Assembly (NCBI GenBank): GCA_018806915.1
Contig: JAGKQI010000087.1
Coordinates: 62,001-126,000 of the forward strand
From: Phytophthora colocasiae
Taxonomy: Eukaryota > Oomycota > Peronosporomycetes > Peronosporales > Peronosporaceae
Reading direction: 5' to 3'
Length of the DNA: 64,000 bases
The notes below the pieces were generated by a model. That model was not told where the DNA came from and did not search any database. It saw only the letters and a program-made list of their open reading frames with translations. Positions 36,718-47,327 of the stretch are shown here, piece by piece. Each line of letters begins with the position of its first letter. Within the stretch, counting starts at the first letter, position 1. Both the position numbers and the translations under genes were made by a program.

Positions 36718-37323
36718 ACTGGTGGTCTTTGTGTCACGTGAGACTTGGGAAGTGTCTTGGACGATGCTACTTGACGAATGACCAATGTGATCACCCCGCC
36801 GAAACGCTCGCTGAACTGGTTAATTCCGGCGGGATGGGGACAACTCGGACTGCCCTCGGACGCCGCTTGCCGACGTCACTCTCGAAGTTCAGTTGGAAGG
36901 GAAATGCATCCACGCACCATTTGGAGCGCTTGAACTTCTTATAATTCACCCCTTCCTTCAGTTAAGCAATGAACTAAGGGAAGTACATGTAAGGGGACGG
37001 ATGTCACGGGGTATTGTCTCCTTTGTCTTGTTTATGTTGGAGGGCGGACTTGAATTGTGTGCGAACTCTGTACGGGCCAGCACCAGCAAGACTTTAGGGT
37101 AAAATGACACGTGAAGACAGTTCACTGGACTGCCAGAGGCGCAGGAGAATTGTACATGTACAAGGAAGTTCTTACAAGCTTCTATTGCAAAAGTTAAACC
37201 GTGGGCCTGAAGGAAGTGGTAGAGTTTATTGCACTGTGCAACACAAGTGCAACGCAAATTCAAATGAGGAGTACAAGAGGCCCACTACTGCAACATCTCC
37301 ATCCACTTGGTTCATTTTTGAGG
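36718..37323. promoter_or_regulatory. Intergenic region with the transporter promoter
   Basis: Upstream of the transporter, on the minus strand at about 36769-36784, GGTCATTCGTCAAGT resembles the oomycete initiator consensus (TCATTYYNCA core) with one mismatch, about 60 bp before the ATG. The match is weak. Short frames between 36890 and 37320 show no domain. Confidence 0.35.
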
Positions 37324-38692
37324 TTATGGGTGAGTCGTGGCACTGCGGAGAAGACCCTTTTGCACTAGTCTCATAAACCTGCGGAGTCTGCTTCCAATGG
37401 ATGTAAGCAACATGTTCCGGGCCGTGGCCGACGTAGATTCAAAATGCTTTACTTGCAACCGGTTGCAGCTTTGGACAACGCATGATTTCAGCTTCCGTGA
37501 CTGCTTCGGCGATGGCTCAATGACTGTCCAGTGAAATGTTTCAAGCTCATGCCCGCCAGTGCGAGGTTTCCAAGTCGTTTTCCCGACGAGAACAAATCGA
37601 TTTTCTTCTTCAAACTTCCGATAGGCACTCACTGCATCCACACACAGTAGTTTGCTTGACTCGTCATGTAACAGTAACGTGAAGCTCATTTCAAGAACGG
37701 TATCGTGGCTTGCTCGAATCTGAAACATCCAAACAATTTTCACAAAGCATGGAACTAATTAGTGATCGCTACAGGAGACCTCAGCACAATTTAACTTACA
37801 AATCTGTAGAGTTTGTCGGGTTCCGCGTCCTTCCTGTCCAGGAGCTGCTGCCAGAGTAACGTTCCGGATTTTGAAGTCGTGCAAGGCATGGGTGTAACTG
37901 AAATTGTCTCGACACAGGTATCGCCCAGAGTTCCGCAAACTTCGAGGCGTTTCTGGTGCGTTCGCAGTGCAACAGTGAGACAGCTATTCAACGCTGGAAA
38001 CACGAAATCTGCTTGAAGATGCATCTGCTCCAAGCTGTCGGAAATGGTTTTTAGCACCGCATTAGCAGTGCCAAATTGATTCAATGACTGACGATAGTTC
38101 TGTGACAAAAGATCAATTTCCTGAAGGCATGAGCAGTAAGTAAGTAGAGCGCTGCAACAATATATGCATATGTGAAACGCACCTTCAGCGCATTGCAACT
38201 TTTTAGCAACTGCCGAATCGATGCAAATACTCGTAAGCGTCTTGACAGTATCCCTTTCAACTCTCGATTCACATTTTCTGCTTGTTCACGCTCACCATGC
38301 GCAATAATCGCAACATCCCGCCATCTCGTCTGCTCTTCCCGCCAAATGTGGGGTTTCGCATGTGTGATGTTTGCTCTCTGCTGGAGTTCTGTTGTCAGTC
38401 TGTCTTCCAGCTCTTGCGCTTCGGCCCGTAGTGATAAGAGCTCAGTTCGCCGGCGTCGTTGCAGATCTGTAGAATACGGTACAGCACCAACTTTCCGAAT
38501 GCGCTTCCCTCGTGGGCGTGCCCTCGCATATTTCTGGGTACCCAAGGACAGCTCAGTACCAACATTTACAATTGGAGTTAACACTGCACACTTAGTGTCT
38601 TCATTGTCATGGTCAAGTCGCCAATCGTCGATATTTTCCAGCAGCTCCAACAATTCCGACAGTTTAACAGGTATTTCATTTTGTAGATCCAT
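37324..38692 (-). CDS. bZIP/START-like protein, gene I
   Basis: Three exons, complement(37324..37719, 37800..38120, 38183..38692), all phase 0, give 408 residues. The start MDLQNEIPVKLSELLELLEN is chosen by similarity to H; a methionine at 38839 is in frame. The basic region YSTDLQRRRRTELLSLRAEA matches H and X at several positions. The charged segment EREQAENVNRELKGILSRRL and a START-like domain (SVTPMPCTTSKSGTLLWQQL, YRKFEEENRFVLVGKTTW) follow. Both family introns are kept. It belongs to the short H/X subfamily. Confidence 0.78.
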
Positions 38693-39207
38693 CGGCCAGA
38701 CGAACAGAACAGCACAATCTTCTGACAATTTGAATTGTGAAATGAGGGGCTGGTGTGCACTCTGATTGACATCGTGTTTACGCAATTTTCGAGGTATCAC
38801 GCAGCAGTTGCTGTATGACGAACTGTTGCAGCAGCACATCGTAAAATGCTGGTTGAGGGTTCAGCTCTGAGGCTGACAAACGACGTTGTCGAGAAAAAAA
38901 TGCTAGTGCATAGGTGTCTTCGAAACAAAATCCACTATGGATATTACGTCCATCTCGTCAGCATATCGGGGGCAACGTGTGATGTGGCTTTCATGCCACG
39001 AGATCTGAAGGACCACTCTTGCAAGATCTGCCTCGGTTCATAATCTTTTCTGCAAACATAATCAATCGGGAACGAACACGACATTGAATGCTGTGCAGTA
39101 CCCGTGTTCAAACCCTTTACTGTATGGACACGGGTGGATGCATTGAGGTTCGAGCAGCTTGGATCTCACACCAATAAAATCATTCAACTCCGCACGCCTT
39201 CATCCAT
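38693..39207. other. Intergenic region between I and J
   Basis: No gene recognised. Frames at 38846-39043 are short and featureless. It holds the I promoter and the 3' flank of J. Confidence 0.4.
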
Positions 39208-40497
39208 TTAGGGCCCGACAAACCCTACAAGATCTCCACGACCAGTTTGCAGCAGAATTCCACGTTGCATCGCCAAATAGCGTTTTTTGATCTGATTTCC
39301 CATTGCGCGCAGAGCGCGATCGCGCACTTTTTCAATATGTTCTCCATCTAACACGGTACAGCCAACAGCTTTTTCGGCAGTGAGTGAATAGTGGGACCGG
39401 ACCACAGACGCACTTGCTGGGTTCTCCTGGGACCGATAAACGGCAAGCCACGTACGCTCGCGGAAGCACAGAGCTCCACACCTGTCGAAGGAGACAGCGG
39501 CCCACGTGATCAACCGCCTATTGTCGTCCTCCGTTCTGCGCGTTGAACCAAAGCCGTCAAGAAGCACAGTCTTGTACGGAGCACCCAGCTCGATCGTGAA
39601 TCGCCTCTCCCCACCAATGTGACAAGGTCTCTGTGGTCAAATACCAGCGTTACAACTCACGATTCACTAGTTAAATTTCTGCTTCTTATAAACGTACCAG
39701 GACACCGCGTGGGCCAATAAGGTCGACATTTTGCTGGATGATAAACTTTGAGCTCAAGAGTTTCACGGCGCGATCCAACGTACAATTCATAGGGGTGTTC
39801 GAAGTCACCTCAGTTGTCAATCCGAGATCAGGGTCCAGTCGAATCCGAGAATCAAAAGAAATCGAAGTATCCGTCGCAGAGGCGCTGAGTACATTATCTG
39901 CTTGAACGACCATCTCCTGTAGCGTCGCTTCGATCTCACACCCAACAGCGAAGGGATTGGTATGTAACGTGGTCGGATTGCAGCACTGCGACTGGCGGGA
40001 TGTCTGGGCTGGTTCTGGTTCTGGGGGAGATTTACTTGATGCATATCGTACATGACTGCCTGCTGCATTAACACAACAAGAGCCATTAGTCTCGTGTTCT
40101 TCAGCTTGATGTACTGAATTACTTTACCGGAATGAAAGGCCTCTTGTTCATTTATATCTGCAGAGACTTGGCCACTTGCTGCTCTTTAGCCAGCGCTCTC
40201 TTGAGTGTCATATTCAGCACTTCAGCCTCCAATCGCTGCTGTTTCATAGCTTCAGCCTTCGACTGCCAGACAGCGCATGATGGAACATTTTTCCTCTTTT
40301 TCTGTAGTGGACTACCAGTACATGAAGTGTTGCTAAAGTTTGTCTGCCGCAGTTTTGCTAGCTGCGTCTCTAGCTGCTTCTGCGTCTCCAGCAACTGCTG
40401 TCGCTCCTGTTTCTTGCGCTGTCGGAACTGCGCGTCTTGTTGGCGATGTTGCTCTCCTCGTACGCGCTTCGGCCGCATCTGGCACCGTTTTCGCGTA
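39208..40497 (-). pseudogene. bZIP/START-like gene J, truncated and with a nonsense codon
   Basis: Minus-strand pieces at 40495-40152, about 40060-39690 and about 39630-39208 make a bZIP/START-like protein. The basic region RQQDAQFRQRKKQERQQLLE has Asp where canonical bZIPs have Asn. A TAA at 40152-40154 ends the zipper/helix exon in SLQI where relatives continue. The 5' end is cut by the pogo-like element at 40498. The START-like parts (TSISFDSRIRLDPDLGLTTE, FTIELGAPYKTVLLDGFGST, KKRYLAMQRGILLQTGRG) still read openly across plausible introns. Confidence 0.65.
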
Positions 40498-41364
40498 CCG
40501 TAAATGACAGAAAGACACACCCGCCAAAAAGAAGCATTTTCGTATTTTTTATGTCAAAAATGACAGATAAAAGCATTTTCGGCGCGTTGCGATGACATTT
40601 GAAAGCATTTTCACGAAAGTCTGATGACATAACACATATGGCATTTTCGTGGTGATGTGTCATGGTCCTGAGTGATATCTCAATTTAAAAGTACCATTTG
40701 TCGCCGTACGTGACGGTGGACTCGTACGTTACTATCGTTGGCGGTCGTACGTGATAATGGACTTGTGTGTCGCTGTCGACGGCAGCCATACGTGATAATG
40801 AACTCGCACATTTTCAGCTTGTCTTCAGCAGAACACCTTACTGTTTGGGCTAGGTGGATGTATGCTTTTTAACTGTGATATTATGCTGGCAAACAAGCTC
40901 CGGTATTGTAGCGCTTCAGAGTTTTTCGGGGAACATTTGGCTGTACACTAATGCGAAAATGGGCGTCCTATAAAGCACAATGGGATTGTTTATGCAAATC
41001 ATTGAATCTGCCTACGCGACTATCAATTGTGAAAACATCTCGAACAGGTACATTCAGAGGTCGTTTGACGTGTGTGGGCTGAATCCGTGGACTGGGTCAG
41101 GTGACTTGAGCGCATTTTACGCTCACCTTGAGAAGCTTACAACGGATTCTATCTACAGCTCGCTGATTTCTCAACAGTGCAACAGAGACTTAGAAAGACA
41201 TGAGGAGTTTTAGTCGTTGAATGCAGTAGAAGTGTAGCCATTTAGATAGATGACACAAAGAAGCATTTTCGACGCGATGACATGACACAAAGAAGCATTT
41301 TCGGCGATTTGCGATGACAGCATTTTCGAGCACGTCGCTGAGTGTGTCTTTCTGTCATTTACGG
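40498..41364 (+). mobile_element. pogo/mariner-like non-autonomous element
   Basis: An 867-bp element with terminal inverted repeats CCGTAAATGACAGAAAGACA (continuing to CAC) at both ends and TA flanks at 40496-40497 and 41365-41366, as for Tc1/mariner/pogo insertions. The subterminal motif AGAAGCATTTTCG recurs on both sides (about 40530-40620 and 41260-41330). A plus-strand fragment (40980-41213) reads like a transposase C-terminus (RYIQRSFDVCGLNPW). It truncates gene J. Confidence 0.72.
40980..41213 (+). pseudogene. pogo-like transposase C-terminal fragment
   Basis: Seventy-seven codons beginning MGLFMQIIESAYATINCENI, then YIQRSFDVCGLNPWTGSGDL. The IQRSF-CGL pattern is like the end of pogo-type transposases. 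The catalytic DDE core is absent. Confidence 0.45.
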
Positions 41365-42067
41365 TAACCTTTTTACACTGGCTAGACTCTAAAATAGCTA
41401 GCTAGGCCAGGTGAGGCAAACTGGTACTGTACCCACGAATGGGTACAGTACCAGTGTACTTTTTTCCGCATACGTCAGGAAATGTGAGGCTCTCCTCGCC
41501 CCCCCTTCTCCGCGTCCTCGGTAGTAAATGGCGTTCGCCGCGTCGCTCTCATTCGCAGATCTCTTCGTCAACTTCTGGAAGCCGTTGGTCCTGCCGTCGA
41601 TCGATGTCTCTCCGCATCTTGTGCCTTGATCTGTAGTATCTGTTCTGCTCCTTGCACGCCCGCTCATCAATCTTCAGTATGTCCAGCGTAGCCTCGCGCC
41701 TTGATCTGTAGTATCTGTTCTTATGCCTTGCGCTCCTCCTGCTGAATCCTTCGTCTACCGTCGTGTTGAGTACAAAGTCCCGGTCGGGAGTCCGCCCTAC
41801 CTTGTTGCGCGTCCAGTTCATCTTCCTGGGCCATGCCGTTAATAGCCCGCCCGCTACGGCGAGCCCGGTCATAGCGCGCAGCGAAGCCTTCTGCGCGGCA
41901 AGTCCTTGGCCACAGCGTGCCACCACCTCACCACCTTGCCCACAGAGATGACCTCACATGTCCCGCTAAGGACGAGGGGCTGCCCGAAGGCAGCGCCCGT
42001 AGAGCGGCGTCGAGGCTCAGCTCGGCGCCGTCTACCGGGAGGACATCACGCCAACCCGACCAAAAAA
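41365..42067 (-). other. GC-rich repeat-like region with a 16-bp perfect hairpin
   Basis: A hairpin with 16-bp perfect arms (41420-41435 and 41440-41455) and a 4-base loop lies here. On the minus strand it is followed after 14 bases by CTAG, a layout like Helitron 3' ends. Upstream on that strand, frames at 41398-41926 encode a basic segment with two copies of NRYYRSR and no known domain. A second inverted repeat lies at about 41998-42036. It may be a Helitron-derived fragment; this is a guess from structure. Confidence 0.35.
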
Positions 42068-42107
42068 ATGCAATAGTGCGAGGATGAAATACTTCGATTT
42101 GTGTACA
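42068..42107 (+). repeat. 40-bp direct repeat, left copy
   Basis: Forty bases beginning ATGCAATAGTGCGAGGATGA and ending TTTGTGTACA recur unchanged at 56975-57014. The two copies bracket the whole nested block of dispersed repeat copy 2, Mutator-like element and gypsy element 2. Confidence 0.8.
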
Positions 42108-42129
42108 CTTGGTGTGCCACTCTTCCTCT

Positions 42130-42975
42130 CGCCTTAGGAGTCTACCTGTCTTACAACTATAACTATAGCTACAGCTACGGCTAGCAGATACTCTTGGGCT
42201 TTTAACGCTAGTAGTCTAGCAGGACTCCGCGACGAAGGCTTTGCCGGTAAATGAGTTCGTTGGCAGCGTTCACGTCTTGACTGCGAGTCTTCCTCTTCTT
42301 GGACAGGACTTGGGTCTTCATCCGGGGTAGACTCGGGTGGTAGCGTCTGATGCTACCTCCATCCACTACGTGTCTGCCGTCGTCTGCATTGGGAGCAGAA
42401 GCACGTTGTAGTAATGGGCCGACAGCATGCTGACCAGTCTGGTGCATGCCGGAGGCGACGTCGTGTCGCCTCTGGAGACGTGGGTCCGTAACGCCGCCGT
42501 TGACCGCCGCCGGCAGCGCCGGGGGTGCTTGGTCGTCGAACTTGAGGGGGGAAGGGTGCTTGTGGGGGGCTTGGGAAATGCAGAAGTGAGCAGAGATTCG
42601 CTCACAGTCCCCCACTCGAGCGCAAGGAAGCGCAACCCACCTTCCTTCAATGAAGGCAGCTGCCAGCGTGTTCCTTCCTCCTTGAAGGCTTCCATAGATA
42701 CTGGGTTCGACAACGACTTGGTGGCGAGTGTCAGAGCAACCAAAGTTGTATGACAGTCACGCAGCACTACTTCACTTTTAAATCTTACAGCCTATATCGC
42801 GATAGGCACATGAATACATGTAGCAAGGACGTCAGTCCCAAGTCAATACGCAAAGGAGGACTTTGCGCACTTTGAACCTAGACTACTGCCACCAATCTCC
42901 AAAGTATCTGACAAATGATACTGATTGGACGATATTTGCTGTCGTCCCGCTCTATGTTCGTTCTAGGTACACTGT
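42130..42975 (-). repeat. Dispersed repeat family, copy 2 (left part)
   Basis: Homologous to copy 1 from CGCCTTAGGAG onward and, inverted, to copy 3. It runs to ...ACACTGT, where the Mutator-like element begins; the rest of this copy resumes at about 56911 with CACTGTGCCAACAAGAGGG, which matches copy 3. The minus-strand coding-like tail SLRRGVLLDY is kept. Copies 2 and 3 share the same roughly 180-bp deletion relative to copy 1. Confidence 0.7.
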
Positions 42976-43264
42976 TCCGAACGGCGTTACTGCAACCATA
43001 AACCATATGGTAACGACAGCACGACAGGAATTAATGCAACCATATCGCCTAAAACAACCTCAAAACATATGTTTTCAGCCGTAATATATAATAGATTGCA
43101 CTGCCACGTTGCCATCGTCATCACTTGAGCGATAGATTACATTAAATTACTCTAAAAATAGAGAAATGTGGACCACACAGTAGTGTGTGCTACACTTCAT
43201 GTCCATGTGTGCCACACATTCTTCACACTTCTCGTTTTCAACTACACGCAAGGGCCTCACGACG

Positions 43265-43525
43265 ATGGATAGAAGATCGCTATCACACGAACTGGTACGA
43301 GCAAGACTCGAAGAGCTCACGGACACAAAACGCAAGCTGGAGGAGATTAGGGAGATACTGGAACAAATACTCAGGGTTCAGATGGAGCTTATGGCCCGGA
43401 TCGAGGAGAATGAGGAATGCTTGTACGCTATGGACTCTGATTTGGGCAGTGATGGCGTGGTTCAAGACGGTATGATGTCATTTGGAGTGCTGCTAGAGAT
43501 GGCAGTAAATAGATTAAGAAACTAG
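43265..43525 (+). CDS. Small coiled-coil protein within the MULE
   Basis: An 86-residue frame starting MDRRSLSHELVRARLEELTD. Leu, Ile and Met recur at heptad spacing over about 45 residues (LEEIREILEQILRVQMELMA), predicting a coiled coil. It ends 45 bp before the stop of the convergent transposase-Ulp1 gene. I recognise no family. An in-frame extension reaches 43187, but the internal methionine marks the start of the coil-rich part. It could be an accessory protein of the element or chance. Confidence 0.45.
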   Translation: MDRRSLSHELVRARLEELTDTKRKLEEIREILEQILRVQMELMARIEENEECLYAMDSDLGSDGVVQDGMMSFGVLLEMAVNRLRN

Positions 43526-46500
43526 GCAGTGAAGTGGAGCTGTATTAATTGTTTACACAGATTCACGTGACTACTTGAGCTGATCCTGGAGTTTCTGATC
43601 AATTTCAGATGCGGTAAAAGCATCCAGTTTCGGCATTCGGCGCTCGCGGGACCGCAGCAGCATCAACCATAGCATCCGCAAGCGCATTACGTCGACATCT
43701 GTCTTGCTAACATTGTAGCAATGCAGGTCTGCGTTCCCTGCAACGACGCTATGTGCGTGAGCGACGATCAAAACACCACAACTAGAGTTATCAGGCTGTT
43801 GTGTGGCATCCACCCAGGTAACTGGATCGACATCCATTTTGCTCCCTGGATTTGATGACTTGTGCCATCGATCAATGAATCCTCGCAACCCTTCTCGCTT
43901 GTCGCCGTTCCAAATTGTCTCCATTTCTTCGTGATAGCAGTCGTTAATAAGTGGTTCATGTAGTACATGAAGCTGACCACGAGAGAGCTCGAGCTGAACG
44001 ATGATAATACCCCAGTGACTGCCATTCAGATTAACTGGATGCTCGACGAACTTATAGTCGCCAAGCTGGTCCTGTGGAGTTGCTGGCCAACCAATTTGCC
44101 ATAAAAGTGAAGACACCACGCAACAACCCCCCACGGATGCTGCAATTTCACTCAAGCAAAACTCGATGGAACTGTCAGAGAGCCACCCACGACAAACACT
44201 TACGACCAGCTCTTCGAAAGGAATGGTGACCTTGTCACACCTTGTAGCGAACGCGCTGCGAAGACGACAGTTTGTAAACTTCGAGATCACTTCGTTGGCG
44301 AGAGTTTGATGGCGCTTTCGGACAGTTTCGCGCGTTACACCCCAAGTTTGCGTTTCCTTCGCGAAAAAGTCAACATCCGAGTCCAACTTTGACCAATTGC
44401 GTTCAAGCCACTTTCGATCTTCAACCCATGACTTGGCCTTGGCCTTCACTCGGTAGAATTCTGTCGACGCATTAACGTATCGACTGCAAACGAAATAGCA
44501 ACCATTTTAGTAAAGCGACCCTATAAAGCAACCACAACAATTCAGCAACCTTACCTGCAGAACTTCCATAGTTTTGGGTCGATGGTTGCAACAATGTCAA
44601 GAACAATTCCTTGCTGTGATACACTGGGGACGAGCTTGTCGGGTTCGCGCTGTTCCTTTCGTGCAGTAGTAATTGCAGCCTTCATTGACCGTGTGAGATC
44701 AGCAGGAATAACGAAAGGATGTATGTTGTCGCCAGTTCTCATGGCTTCCCCTTGGCACTCAATGACCCGCGACCTCAAGTAGGCGTCTGTCAGTTGGACT
44801 GGGTATTTCTCCATAGTTGTCAAGACATGCTTCACGTTGGGTGTGTTGCGGGCCCAAATTATCAGCTCATCAAGCTTAACAGTGAGTCCGGTTGGGTACT
44901 TGTGGATAGCGAGTCGAGCTGAGGTTATCTTGGATTGACGGAGCTGAGTTGGAGTCGACCGCGATCGATTTCGGCGCTTCGGCTTTGGGACATTGATCAC
45001 ATCTACTTGACGAGGCGAGGGTGCTTCGACGTTAGCTTCTATCTTATCGATCGGTGGCGTGGCGCGTTCAGGACTGGAAGCAGCCAATTGGGTAGAAGGA
45101 ATGTCATCTCCACTACTTACTCCGTGACGTCCTCATTAATTTGATTTTCCAAAGCGTCCATCAATTTTGCTGTTGCAATTGCATCTGCTGGATCTATAGT
45201 TGAAGCCACACCTTGGTCCAATTCATCATCATCATCACCGTCTTCACCACACGGTACTTCATCTGTTTTTGCTCGAGATTCCCCAACACGTAGCCCCTCC
45301 TCTATCGTACTTTTCCAAGCCTGTAACTCTTCATAGAAGTCTGCACTTCCCAACCTCGACAAATGTTCCAGTAGAGGCTCTACCATTGCTTTCGCGAATG
45401 AATACTTCTCAGCAGAAGAGAGAACAACTTGGTTTGCTCGTTCACGGCGGCGCAGACGAACATACACGACTTGTTTCAGGGATGACGTTGGTGCTGAAAG
45501 TTTTCCAGTGCCTGACGCGTCCGGAAACCTTAGCTTTGGCAACCTTAGCTTTGACATGCGCACAATTGAACGCAGCATATTGCCTGCGGCGGTGAGATCT
45601 TCCATTGAATTCAGAGCTGACAATGTACTCCACCGTTCCCGAATAGTCATAACAGGAAGCATCTTGAATCCATGTCCTTTGTGTGCTAAGTGCATAAGGT
45701 GACGGCATGGTAAGCGGTTACTCATTGAAAACAGGCAAGTACATTTCCAGCCCAGGTCGTTGCACTCGAAACTCTGGTTGTGGCAGGATACCGTCCAGGT
45801 CGAAAGCGACACAGCCTCACAAGTTGTTTCCTCCATCAGGTTCACGAATTGCTCCCATTCTCGCTTCAGTTTTTCCAAGACGTGTGCTGAAATCCTGCTT
45901 CCGACTTCTCTCAAGAAAGTGGGTACTGTTTGAGGCCTTCGAGACGATGAGTGAAGCTGCCCAACCTCCGAGACTATTTGCTGGGTAATGGTCATCTGGT
46001 GCTGGAGCAACCCTGCGATAGTTTGGTCAATCCGAGTCTTCAGACCAAGCAGCATCTTCAGTTGATTCCAGTTTGACTCGATTCTGTTAGTGGTCGTATT
46101 ACCCGCTGTAAAATATTTCCCGCGAGAAAAGTTTGACCACTTTTCGTTACAAGAGTTCCAGTTTTTGTCGAAATACGCGAAGAAAGCCTGCTTCTTGTTG
46201 CGGTGACAGAAATACTTCAAGTTCCTGTAGTGCGTGTCGTAGGCATCTTGTGTTGAGCTGAAACAAAGCCGACGTTAGTGAATTTATTTGTTGAGTGAGC
46301 GATGGTGACATACCTGTAAAGAAGTTTTATCATTAAGCCCAGCAGTTCCTCGCCCTGAGCTACCTTGATTCCGTAGACAGAACGCTTCATGACCTTTTTC
46401 CAATAGGAGATGGCGTGAAATTGGCAAAGCAAAATCTTTGCCTTCGGGAAACACTCCTCAAGCACTTTCCATTCTGTAAAATCTTTGTCGATCACCACAC

Positions 46501-46766
46501 TCACGACATGTTCCCAGAGCGGATTCTTCTCCTCGAAGTACTCCAGAATTGTTGAGATCGTAGTAGCTTGCTCATTTAAGCAAATGAAATCGACCACAGG
46601 AAATCCATGTCCTGTACATGTGGTGACTACCAAACTCCCTACAACAAGACAGAAGAAAGAAGAGTTCAACAGGGTTGCAATAGTGGGTAAGGTTGCTGAA
46701 AGGGTTGCTTTATAAGAAAGGTTGCTGGAAGACGCACCCAAATGATAACCCAGATTGTTCGTCCCA

Positions 46767-47226
46767 TGTAATGGGTCTACCTAGACCTATTAGATGGCGT
46801 ACACGTGCGCTTACGTGTATGAGGAAGCGTGCAATTAGAATAGACTTAATTTAAGTATACTTATTTAAATAAGTATAATTAAATCAAATATAACTAAATT
46901 AAACTGCAAAATACCGTAAAATGAGAACTGTTATTGAATTTGGCATAAGCCAATTATGGACCTCCTAAAACTGTTTGTTATCTATTTCTAAAGGGTCTGC
47001 CAACGTGTGGTTGGCAGAAACTCTGCTCAGTGATTGGTAGAAATCCGTTACTTTCTACCAATAATATGCACAAATGCACACGAACCATCCAATAATGTGG
47101 TTCGCCCATGTATCCATTGGTGTGTACAGCACACCAAGGTCTGAGGCCCATTTCCAACCTCTAACAGTTATCCTAACTGTTAGAGTTACAAGTGGTACAA
47201 CCACTTGTACGTGTAACCCCGTTACA
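46767..47226 (-). repeat. 3' LTR of gypsy element 2
   Basis: A 460-bp LTR nearly identical to 54616-55066. Differences seen are one base in a palindrome at about 46859 and nine extra bases near 47216-47224 that complete a 7-bp hairpin. Other hairpins inside include arms 47159-47170/47174-47185 (12 bp) and 47117-47124/47130-47137 (8 bp). Confidence 0.88.
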
Positions 47227-47240
47227 CCATCCCCCCGTTA
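47227..47240 (-). promoter_or_regulatory. Polypurine tract of gypsy element 2
   Basis: On the minus strand TAACGGGGGGATGG lies directly before the TG of the 3' LTR, the expected place for plus-strand priming. Confidence 0.7.
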
Positions 47241-47327
47241 AGATTCGACGCATCGGTCTTGATACGTCAATCAACAGAACTTGACAAGACCGTCAAGTTC
47301 CCGAGAGAAATCCGAGTTCATTTCGCA

